The translations under genes were made by a program, and so were the position numbers. The notes below the pieces were generated by a model. It searched no databases, was not told where the DNA came from, and worked only from the letters and a program-made list of their open reading frames with translations. From Myxococcales bacterium (GTDB taxonomy: Bacteria; Myxococcota_A; Polyangia; Polyangiales; Polyangiaceae), in NCBI GenBank assembly GCA_025362165.1, contig JANYHY010000560.1, positions 1 to 5,066 on the forward strand: DNA of 5,066 nucleotides, read 5' to 3'. This document shows positions 1 through 5,066 of the stretch, piece after piece; within the stretch, counting starts at the first letter, position 1, and every line of letters starts with the position of its first letter.

Positions 1-1
1 C

Positions 2-214
2 ACACACAAGAAGATCGTAGTGGGCCGCGCGGGCTCGCTGATCAAAGAGATCGGCACGAGCGCGCGGTCACGGATCGAGGAGCTGCTCGGTGGGCCTGTG
101 CTCTTGAAGACGCACGTGCGCGTGACGCCGGAGTGGTTCGACCGCGACGACCGGCTGCGCGAGTTCGGCTACGGCGAGACGCGCGGACTGAACCTGGAAC
201 CGAGCAAGCGATGA
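2..214 (+). CDS. era: GTPase Era, C-terminal KH domain (5' end outside window)
   Basis: This is the last 70 codons of Era, a GTPase that binds the 3' end of 16S rRNA and helps mature the 30S subunit. The reading frame is open from the window edge (base 2) to a TGA at 212-214. The visible part begins KKIVVGRAGSLIKEIG, the GxxG loop and IKxIG helix of the type II KH RNA-binding domain as found in Era. It continues with an ARSRIEELLGGPV helix, a THVRV strand followed by a TPEWFDRD segment, and then the LREFGYGE segment close to the usual Era C-terminus. The GTPase domain lies outside the window, so its integrity cannot be judged. The stop overlaps the start of der by ATGA, suggesting co-transcription and coupled translation. 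A GTG at base 20 is an internal valine codon, not a start. The identification rests on motif order and on the neighbouring der gene. Confidence 0.9.
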   Translation, partial: THKKIVVGRAGSLIKEIGTSARSRIEELLGGPVLLKTHVRVTPEWFDRDDRLREFGYGETRGLNLEPSKR

Positions 215-1662
215 CCAAGCACTTCAAGCACAACGAAGAGAACCCGCTGCCGGCGAGGAACGCAGGGCTACCGCTCGTCGCGATCGTCGGCCGCCCCAAC
301 GTGGGCAAGAGCACGCTGTTCAACAGGCTCGCTCGCAAGAGGATCGCGATCGTCCACGACGAGGCTGGCGTCACGCGCGATCGGCACTACGCAGAGACGA
401 CCGCGTTCGGCACCGACTACGTGCTCGTGGACACGGGCGGCTTCGACCCCGAAGACGAAGACCCGATGAAGGCCGGCATCGCGCACCACGTGAAGGCGGC
501 GATCAGCGAGGCCGACGCGATCGTGTTCGTGACCGACGCGACCACGGAGCTGACGAGCGCAGACCGCGCAGCCGTGCAGCTCTTGCGACGCAGCAAGAAG
601 CCGGTGTTCTTCACCGCCAACAAGGCGGACGGCCCGCAGCGCGACGCAGAGGGTGGAGTCGATCTGTATCGCCTCGGCGTGAAGAAGATCTATCCCGTGA
701 GCGCGCTCCATGGGCGCGGCATGGGCGAGCTCGAGGCCGATCTCGTCGCTGCGCTTCCCGAACCGATCCCAGCGGACGAAGTCGATGAAGACATCGCGCG
801 CGTCGCGATCGTCGGCAAGCCGAACGCCGGCAAGTCGAGCCTGATGAATCGACTCTTGGGCGAGGAGCGGCAGCTCGTGGACGCGCGCCCAGGCACGACT
901 CGCGACGCGATCGATGCGCTCGTCGAGAAGGACGGTAAGAAATACGTCTTCATCGATACGGCTGGAATCAGGCGCAAAGCGAAGGTCAAGAACGCCGAGA
1001 GCACCGTCGAAGCTGTGAGCGTGCTCCACGCGATCCGCGCGATCGAGCGCGCGCAGGTGGTCGTCGTGATGTGCGACGCGGCCGAGGGCGTCGCCGAACA
1101 AGACGCAAAGATCCTCGGGTTGGCCAACGATCGGCACAAAGCGATGATCATCGCGCTGAACAAGAGCGATCTCCTCACGGACAAGGCTGCGCGAAAGAAG
1201 GCCGAGGAGCGTGCGCGAGAGAAGCTGTCGTTCGCGCCGTTCGCTCCGGTCGTCGAGATCTCCGCCAAGACAGGCCGCGGCGTGGGAGAGCTCCTCGAGA
1301 CCATCGAGAGAGCGCGCGCGGAGTTCACCAAGCGCATCGGCACGGGCGAGCTCAACCGTTTCTTCGAACAAGTGCTCGAGACGCACCCGCCCCCCACGAG
1401 CGGTGGCAAGTCACCGCGGCTGTACTTCTGCGTGCAAGCAGAGACCGCCCCGCCGACGTTCGTCTGCATGACCAACGCTCCGGACGCGATCCATTTCTCG
1501 TACCGGCGCTTCGTCGTCAACCAGCTCCGCAAGCGGTTCGGCTTCGAGAGCACGCCGGTGCGTGTATTTTACAAGATGAAGCGGCGCCGCAGCGATGTGC
1601 GGGATCCGGAGAGCACCAACCGAACTCCGGACGGTCGAACGAAGCGCCGCGGCGAGGCCTGA
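211..1662 (+). CDS. der: Ribosome-assembly GTPase Der (EngA), two G domains plus KH-like domain
   Basis: Der is a tandem-GTPase protein that binds the 50S subunit and is needed for its late assembly. The product is 483 residues, normal for the family (E. coli about 490). G domain 1 has GRPNVGKST at 27-35, a switch threonine near T55, DTGG at 74-77, NKAD at 137-140 and SAL at 164-166. A short acidic linker follows (about 187-195). G domain 2 has GKPNAGKSS at 202-210, PGTTRD at 227-232, DTAG at 249-252, NKSD at 317-320 and SAK at 351-353. The C-terminal KH-like domain spans about 370-455 and ends in a basic tail (KMKRRR and on). All nucleotide-binding motifs are intact. I chose the ATG at 211 because it overlaps the era stop as ATGA. 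The frame is open upstream to 133, but that stretch lies inside era and is arginine-rich without family likeness. No strong Shine-Dalgarno precedes 211, which fits translational coupling. The last base of the stop touches the stop of the opposing ATPase gene. Confidence 0.97.
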   Translation: MTKHFKHNEENPLPARNAGLPLVAIVGRPNVGKSTLFNRLARKRIAIVHDEAGVTRDRHYAETTAFGTDYVLVDTGGFDPEDEDPMKAGIAHHVKAAISEADAIVFVTDATTELTSADRAAVQLLRRSKKPVFFTANKADGPQRDAEGGVDLYRLGVKKIYPVSALHGRGMGELEADLVAALPEPIPADEVDEDIARVAIVGKPNAGKSSLMNRLLGEERQLVDARPGTTRDAIDALVEKDGKKYVFIDTAGIRRKAKVKNAESTVEAVSVLHAIRAIERAQVVVVMCDAAEGVAEQDAKILGLANDRHKAMIIALNKSDLLTDKAARKKAEERAREKLSFAPFAPVVEISAKTGRGVGELLETIERARAEFTKRIGTGELNRFFEQVLETHPPPTSGGKSPRLYFCVQAETAPPTFVCMTNAPDAIHFSYRRFVVNQLRKRFGFESTPVRVFYKMKRRRSDVRDPESTNRTPDGRTKRRGEA

Positions 1663-1673
1663 CTACTCGCCGC
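1649..1673. other. Inverted repeat enclosing both convergent stop codons
   Basis: GCGGCGAG at 1649-1656 is perfectly complementary to CTCGCCGC at 1666-1673, giving an 8-bp GC-rich stem. The 9-base loop (1657-1665) contains the TGA of der on the plus strand and the TAG of the ATPase gene on the minus strand, back to back. A folded transcript from either strand would carry the hairpin across the end of its coding region. No T-run follows on either side, so it is not a classic intrinsic terminator. It could act as a bidirectional Rho-assisted or transcript-stabilising structure, or be a chance product of GC-rich sequence. The pairing is seen directly; any function is inferred. Confidence 0.4.
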
Positions 1674-2814
1674 CCGCGAGCATCAACTCGCCGAGCGTCA
1701 GCAGCATCGACACGTCGTTCACATCGCTCGGGCGCTCCCGGATGCGGACGATCGGCGTGTTCCCTGCCCTGCCCTCGAGCGCGCGCAGATGAGACGCGTC
1801 GAGCGCCGCGAGCTTGAAGGCGTCCGCGTGGGCTTGGGCGACACGCGCGGCTGCGTCCTCATCGAGCGCGAGCTTGCCCTCCGCGATGGCAGCCTTCGCC
1901 TCCGCGACTGTCACCGGCGAGCCGCCTTCGGGCGCGACGCGCATGCGGTTGACGATGATGCTCCCCGCGCGCATCCCGCTCTCGTCGAGGCGCTCGGCGA
2001 AGTAGAGCACCTCTCGGATGCTCATCGGCGCGGGGCTCGTGACGAGCACGAACGCGACGTCGTCGCTCCGGAGCGTCTTCTCCACGATGCGCGCGCGCTC
2101 TTTGAACCCGCCAAACAGGTCATTGAGCTCGGTGATGAACTCGGCCATGGCCTCGAGGAAGCCGCCGCCGGTAATCTTGCCGATCCCCTTGAGCACGACC
2201 GACGCGCTCTTGGCGAGCAGGTTGAGCGAGAGCTTGCCGCTCGTCTGGAACGCGGTCAAAAACCATTTCATCGTCACGCTGTCGAGCGCGGAGACGAGTC
2301 GCTCCGGCGCATCGAGGAAGTCCAGCGCGTTAGAAGTAGGCGGCGTGTCGAGGACGACGAGATCGAAGCGCGGATCGTCTTTGACCGCGACGAGCTTCTC
2401 GACGGCCATGTACTCCTGCGTGCCCGCGAGCGACGTCGACACGTACTTGTACAGCTTGTTGGAGAGGAGCTTGTCGGCCTTCTCTCGAGTCGACGAATAC
2501 TTGCGCACGAGCGCATCGAAGGTCGTCTTCGTATCGAGCATCATCACGGTGAGCGAGCCTTGGAGCTCCACGCCGCTCTTCTGAAAATGCGCCTTGTCGA
2601 CCACGGCCTCCTCTGAGCCGATCATGTCGAGGCCGAGCGCTTGCGCAAGACGCTTCGCGGGATCGATGGTGAGGCACAGCACGCGCCTGCCGCTTCGCGC
2701 CGCAGCGGTCGCGATCGCTGCAGCGGTCGTCGTCTTGCCCACGCCGCCCGCGCCAACCGTGACGAGCACCCGCGACGAGTCCAGGAGCTTCGCGAACGCG
2801 GACGTGGTCGGCAT
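1663..2814 (-). CDS. ArsA/GET3-family P-loop ATPase, function unassigned
   Basis: The product is a 383-residue soluble ATPase of the ArsA/GET3 (TRC40) branch of the SIMIBI P-loop class. From the ATG at 2814 it shows a P-loop GAGGVGKTT at 21-29, LTIDPAKRLAQALGL at 48-62 and the switch II-like segment LDTPPTSNALDFLDAP at 155-170. Later it has the strands VAFVLVTSPAPMSIRE (253-268) and SIIVNR (285-290). The signature lysine of the family (GKGGVGK) is alanine 22 here. There is one cysteine, at 47, and no CXXC, so neither the metal site of arsenite-stimulated ArsA nor the GET3 zinc site is present. Residues about 182-240 are rich in hydrophobic and amphipathic helix, where GET3 builds its client groove. 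The gene follows dnaB by 116 bases on the same strand and may share its transcript. The frame is open upstream to a TTG at 2898, but the P-loop then sits unusually far from the N-terminus. Neither start has a clear Shine-Dalgarno, so the start is uncertain. The family is sure, the cellular role is not. Confidence 0.9.
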   Translation of the reverse strand: MPTTSAFAKLLDSSRVLVTVGAGGVGKTTTAAAIATAAARSGRRVLCLTIDPAKRLAQALGLDMIGSEEAVVDKAHFQKSGVELQGSLTVMMLDTKTTFDALVRKYSSTREKADKLLSNKLYKYVSTSLAGTQEYMAVEKLVAVKDDPRFDLVVLDTPPTSNALDFLDAPERLVSALDSVTMKWFLTAFQTSGKLSLNLLAKSASVVLKGIGKITGGGFLEAMAEFITELNDLFGGFKERARIVEKTLRSDDVAFVLVTSPAPMSIREVLYFAERLDESGMRAGSIIVNRMRVAPEGGSPVTVAEAKAAIAEGKLALDEDAAARVAQAHADAFKLAALDASHLRALEGRAGNTPIVRIRERPSDVNDVSMLLTLGELMLAGGE

Positions 2815-2871
2815 GGTCGGAGTACTAGCGTGCGTGCGGCGCCGCGCGATCGCGAGTTGAATACCACACTT

Positions 2872-2893
2872 GTCGTCGCCGCTGGCGAACGAC
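2872..2893 (-). other. Hairpin in the dnaB to ATPase-gene spacer
   Basis: Read on the minus strand, GTCGTTCGCC, a 3-base loop AGC and GGCGACGAC form a 9-bp stem with one bulged T. It lies 37 bases after the dnaB stop and about 57 bases before the ATG of the ATPase gene. The bases that follow (AAGTGTGGTATTC) are not a U-run, so this is not a standard intrinsic terminator. It may limit read-through from dnaB, stabilise the upstream message, or be incidental. The rest of the 116-base spacer shows no promoter with two recognisable boxes. Confidence 0.35.
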
Positions 2894-2930
2894 AACAACG
2901 GGATGGAGTGGCTTCGCCAGCCTCATTTGG

Positions 2931-4412
2931 TCAGCCATCGTCGCCGTCGTCGTATTCGCCCTCGGCGAGGTTGTCGAAGCGCGTGTACTGGTTGTCGAAG
3001 CGCACCTTGACCGTGCCCGTGGGACCATTTCGTTGTTTGGCGACGATGATCTCGGCCACGTTCGGCTCGGTCGTCGTCTCCTTGTTGTAGTAGTCGTCGC
3101 GGTAGATGAAGATGATGTTGTCTGCGTCCTGTTCGATCGCGCCAGACTCGCGGAGGTCGGAGAGCTGCGGGCGCTTGCTCTTCTCGCTGCGCGTCTCGAC
3201 GGCGCGATTCAGCTGACTGAGCGCGATGACCGGCAAGCGAAGCTCCTTCGCGAGCGCCTTCAGACCGCGCGAGATCTCGCTGATCTCTTGCTCGCGCGAC
3301 TGCACGCCGTCACGACCACGCATCAGCTGCAAGTAGTCCACGATGATGCAGCCGAGGCGTTGGATCTTCTTGGTGCCGTCCTCGCTCATGCGATCGTATT
3401 CGGCCTGCAGGCGCCGGACCTTGGCGCGCAGCTCGAGGATCGAGATGCTTGGTGTGTCGTCGATCCAAATCGGCAGCGACCCGAGGTACGCGGCGCTCTC
3501 TGTGAGCCTGCTCCAGTCTTGCGGGCTCAAGTACCCCTGGCGCACCTTGCTGACGTCCACCTTGCCCTCGGCGCAGACCATGCGGTTGCCGATCTGCTCT
3601 CGCGGCATCTCGAGCGAGAACACAGCGACGCCGGTGCCGGGCTCTTCCCAGCGCTTGGTGGGGTCGTTGGCGAGCGCACGGTTGCGTGGGCTCGCCACGT
3701 TGGTCGCGATGTTGAGCACGAAGCTGGTCTTGCCCATGCCTGGACGCGCGGCGATGATCGTGAGATCGCCGTCGTGCAAGCCGCTGATCTGCTTGTCCAG
3801 ACGCTCGAATCCCGTCGGCACTCCGGTGATGCGATCACCGCGCTGCATGGCGTCGGTGAGCATCTTGAAGCTCTTCTTCATGACGCTGATGAGCTTCTCG
3901 ACGCTTGAGGACTCAGGCGTTCGTGCGAGCTGGTAGATGCTCTGCTCGGCTTCGTCGATGAACTTCTGCGGCTCGCCGTAGTCGAGATATCCTTGGGCGG
4001 CGACGCGCTGGCACGTCGCGATGAGCTGGCGCACGCGTGACTTCTCCGAGATCGTGCGCGCGTACGCGACGATGTTGCTGACGGCGGGCGCGGCGTCGAG
4101 GATCTCTGCGAGGTAGCTCATGCCGCCGATCTGCGCGATGCGGTCGCGTGACTTCAGCCAGCTGCCGACCTGCACCATGTCCACGGGCTGCCCCACGCGG
4201 TGCAGCTCCATGCATGCCTCGAAGATGCGGCGATGCGCCTCCGAGTAGAAGTGTTCGGGCTTGAGGAACTCGAGAACGCGATCGAGCGAAGTGCTGTCGA
4301 GCATGACCGCGCTGAGCACCGCGGCCTCCGCATCTAGATCGTGCGGGGGGACGCGACCCTCGACGACGGGCGGCTCCACAGGCTGCGCACGCTTAGTCCA
4401 GACTCTTTCCAC
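2931..4412 (-). CDS. dnaB: Replicative DNA helicase DnaB
   Basis: DnaB is the hexameric ATP-driven helicase that unwinds the fork on the lagging-strand template and recruits primase. The 493-residue product has the N-terminal primase-interacting domain (about 25-125, starting DLDAEAAVLSAVMLD), a helical linker (about 150-190) and the RecA-like motor. Motor motifs are Walker A ARPGMGKTS at 222-230, SLEM with catalytic E268, Walker B IIVDYLQL at 356-363 and SQLNR at 399-403. They also include LSDLRESGAIEQDAD at 417-431 and KQRNGPTG at 459-466, whose K459 and R461 match the E. coli trans-acting pair K440/R442. The tail is short and acidic (EGEYDDGDDG). It is slightly longer than E. coli DnaB (471), partly through two insertions at about 240-260 and 337-352. 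No intein interrupts the P-loop or Walker B region. The start is GTG, supported by GGAGG four bases upstream; the next methionine (37) would cut into the N-terminal domain. It lies 76 bases downstream of rplI, the usual bacterial order. Confidence 0.97.
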   Translation of the reverse strand: MERVWTKRAQPVEPPVVEGRVPPHDLDAEAAVLSAVMLDSTSLDRVLEFLKPEHFYSEAHRRIFEACMELHRVGQPVDMVQVGSWLKSRDRIAQIGGMSYLAEILDAAPAVSNIVAYARTISEKSRVRQLIATCQRVAAQGYLDYGEPQKFIDEAEQSIYQLARTPESSSVEKLISVMKKSFKMLTDAMQRGDRITGVPTGFERLDKQISGLHDGDLTIIAARPGMGKTSFVLNIATNVASPRNRALANDPTKRWEEPGTGVAVFSLEMPREQIGNRMVCAEGKVDVSKVRQGYLSPQDWSRLTESAAYLGSLPIWIDDTPSISILELRAKVRRLQAEYDRMSEDGTKKIQRLGCIIVDYLQLMRGRDGVQSREQEISEISRGLKALAKELRLPVIALSQLNRAVETRSEKSKRPQLSDLRESGAIEQDADNIIFIYRDDYYNKETTTEPNVAEIIVAKQRNGPTGTVKVRFDNQYTRFDNLAEGEYDDGDDG

Positions 4413-4416
4413 AAGG

Positions 4417-4421
4417 CCTCC
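4417..4421 (-). promoter_or_regulatory. Shine-Dalgarno site of dnaB
   Basis: GGAGG on the minus strand lies four bases before the GTG at 4412. It decides for this non-ATG start. The spacing is slightly short. The site begins only eight bases after the strong hairpin at 4430-4457, so initiation may be affected by that structure. Confidence 0.8.
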
Positions 4422-4429
4422 AAATGCCG

Positions 4430-4457
4430 ACGCCCCCGCTGCGAACAGCGAGGGCGT
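4430..4457 (-). other. 12-bp UUCG hairpin between rplI and dnaB, possible attenuator or processing site
   Basis: On the minus-strand RNA, ACGCCCUCGCUG pairs with CAGCGGGGGCGU over 12 bp, with one U-G wobble, around a UUCG tetraloop. This is the strongest stem I find in the window. The sequence after it (CGGCAUUUGGAGG) contains no U-run, so full intrinsic termination is unlikely. A partial attenuator, an RNase-resistant 3' end for the rplI message, or a structure tuning the nearby dnaB ribosome site would all fit, since bL9 is needed in far larger amounts than DnaB. These roles are inferred; only the pairing is seen. Confidence 0.6.
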
Positions 4458-4488
4458 TGGGTAGTACGTCTCTTCGTTGCAGCGAGGG
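4446..4488 (-). repeat. Nine-base direct repeat between rplI and dnaB
   Basis: CCCTCGCTG (minus-strand sense) occurs directly after the rplI stop codon (4480-4488) and again as the 5' arm of the UUCG hairpin (4446-4454). Both copies are complementary, with one G-U pair, to the hairpin's 3' arm at 4434-4442 or thereabouts, so two alternative pairings exist. The tetraloop form should be much favoured. Confidence 0.55.
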
Positions 4489-4944
4489 TTACTTCTTGAC
4501 GACCTCGACCTTGATCGTCGCGGTGACGTCCGTCAAGAGCTTCACAGGGATCTCGTAAGTTCCGAGGGCCTTGATGGGCTCGGCGAGGACCATCTTCTTG
4601 CGGTCGATGTCGAACCCTTGCGCGACGACTGCTGCGTGGATGTCCTTCAACGTGACCGCGCCAAAGAGGCGATCCTCTTCACCGACTGGGCGGGCGAGCT
4701 TCACGGTGACGCCGTTCAGCTTGCCCGCGAGCTCACGGGACGCCGCCTTGACCTTGTCGGCCTTGGCGAGGGCGACCGCCTTCTCGTGGTTGATTCGATT
4801 GATGTGCGCGGCCGTCGCCGGAACGGCGAGCGAGCGCGGCAACAAAAAGTTGCGAGCAAATCCCGGGCGAACCTTCACCAAATCGCCAGACTTGCCGACC
4901 TTGTCGACGTCGCTCTGCAAAATCACCTGAATCGTGGCGGGCAT
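4489..4944 (-). CDS. rplI: 50S ribosomal protein bL9
   Basis: bL9 is a large-subunit protein that binds 23S rRNA near the base of the L1 stalk through its N-terminal domain and reaches outward through a long helix. It helps maintain reading frame. The product is 151 residues, the usual length. The N-terminal domain carries the family signature GKSGDLVKVRPGFARNFLLP at 17-36, followed by SLAVPAT. The connecting helix runs about 45-75 (NRINHEKAVALAKADKVKAA). The C-terminal domain begins near 76 and includes LFGAVTLKDIHAAV at 93-106 and EPIKALGTYEIPVKL at 122-136, ending TIKVEVVKK. A serine (S38) stands where many family members have glycine after the LxP turn, a mild variation. The ATG at 4944 is supported by AGGAGA six bases upstream. 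It is followed by dnaB after 76 bases; rpsF and rpsR would be expected upstream, beyond the right edge. Confidence 0.97.
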   Translation of the reverse strand: MPATIQVILQSDVDKVGKSGDLVKVRPGFARNFLLPRSLAVPATAAHINRINHEKAVALAKADKVKAASRELAGKLNGVTVKLARPVGEEDRLFGAVTLKDIHAAVVAQGFDIDRKKMVLAEPIKALGTYEIPVKLLTDVTATIKVEVVKK

Positions 4945-4950
4945 GACAAA

Positions 4951-4956
4951 TCTCCT
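4951..4956 (-). promoter_or_regulatory. Shine-Dalgarno site of rplI
   Basis: AGGAGA on the minus strand is placed six bases before the ATG at 4944, within an A/T-rich leader (TTTGTTTTTAGGAGATTTGTC). The strong site in unstructured sequence suits a highly translated ribosomal protein gene. Confidence 0.85.
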
Positions 4957-5042
4957 AAAAACAAACTCCGAAGTCTAAACTGCTCCTGGTAGGGACGTGG
5001 CGATCTTCGTCGAGACCGAGCGAACCCTAGAAGGGATGAGGA

Positions 5043-5061
5043 GCCGTACTCCGCGTACGGC
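5043..5061. other. Perfect 7-bp inverted repeat upstream of rplI
   Basis: GCCGTAC (5043-5049) and GTACGGC (5055-5061) are perfect complements around a 5-base loop. It lies about 100 bases upstream of rplI, near the window edge. No T-run follows on the minus strand. It may belong to the 3' end or downstream region of the preceding gene. In the three minus-strand frames here, two close at stops at 5027-5029 and 4975-4977, but neither tail is long enough for me to recognise a gene such as rpsR. Confidence 0.3.
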
Positions 5062-5066
5062 GACGA

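Noticed and set aside
133..210. Upstream start for der, 26 codons earlier
   Set aside because: The added residues come from the era coding region in another frame and are arginine-rich. The ATGA overlap at 211 and the normal protein length favour the later start.
268..1386. Long open frame on the minus strand opposite der (also 690-1553 in another frame)
   Set aside because: It lies fully antisense to an intact der and translates to arginine-, leucine- and aspartate-rich sequence with no family motifs. GC-rich coding DNA commonly yields such antisense open frames.
1789..2616. Long plus-strand open frame opposite the ArsA-like gene
   Set aside because: The translation is dominated by R, E, L and H with no domain likeness, and it mirrors codons of the well-supported minus-strand ATPase gene.
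1663..2814. Arsenic resistance gene
   Set aside because: The protein is a single-domain ArsA-family ATPase without the cysteine metal site or a fused second half, and no arsenic-related gene is nearby.
2815..2898. TTG start giving a 28-residue N-terminal extension of the ATPase
   Set aside because: The extension shows no family likeness, has no clear Shine-Dalgarno and includes the spacer hairpin. The ATG at 2814 places the P-loop about 20 residues from the N-terminus, as is usual. It is not fully excluded because the ATG also lacks a good ribosome site.
3357..3750. Intein in DnaB
   Set aside because: DnaB is a common intein host, so I checked the P-loop and Walker B regions. The motifs are continuous and the insertions are only about 11-15 residues, far too short for an intein.
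3033..3908. Long plus-strand open frames opposite dnaB (also 3343-3936)
   Set aside because: They are antisense to conserved DnaB motor motifs and show low-complexity composition; no start site or independent evidence supports them.
4945..5066. rpsR or a promoter upstream of rplI
   Set aside because: Gene order makes rpsR likely nearby, but none of the three minus-strand frames shows a recognisable bS18 ending, and I found no convincing pair of -35 and -10 boxes in these 122 bases.

Overview
This window looks like a housekeeping stretch of a GC-rich bacterial chromosome. The G/C-rich third positions and protein sequences suit a deltaproteobacterial or myxobacterial lineage, but I infer this from composition, gene order and protein style; there is no decisive marker. 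I saw no mobile element, CRISPR array, tRNA or rRNA.

Layout. On the plus strand, the window opens inside the 3' end of era (KH domain of GTPase Era, 2-214). It runs straight into a complete der/engA gene (211-1662) through an ATGA start/stop overlap. On the minus strand, read from right to left, come rplI (ribosomal protein bL9, 4489-4944), dnaB (replicative helicase, 2931-4412) and a gene for an ArsA/GET3-family ATPase (1663-2814). The two blocks converge: the stop codons of der and the ATPase gene touch, with no spacer base, inside the loop of an 8-bp inverted repeat. The 122 bases upstream of rplI hold its Shine-Dalgarno site, a short hairpin and no gene I can identify.

How the genes relate. 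era and der encode two ribosome-assembly GTPases, for the small and large subunit respectively, and appear translationally coupled. rplI followed by dnaB is the common bacterial end of the rpsF-rpsR-rplI-dnaB cluster, which links translation and replication genes. The ATPase gene follows dnaB on the same strand and may be the last gene of that transcript. Its Walker A motif lacks the signature lysine of classic ArsA/GET3 proteins and it has no CXXC motif, so I do not call it an arsenite pump subunit.

The points most worth a second look are the shared loop of the convergent stop codons, a strong UUCG hairpin with a repeated arm between rplI and dnaB, two insertions in the DnaB motor domain, and the lone lysine-less ArsA-like ATPase. 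I see no clear evidence of an undescribed multi-gene system here.
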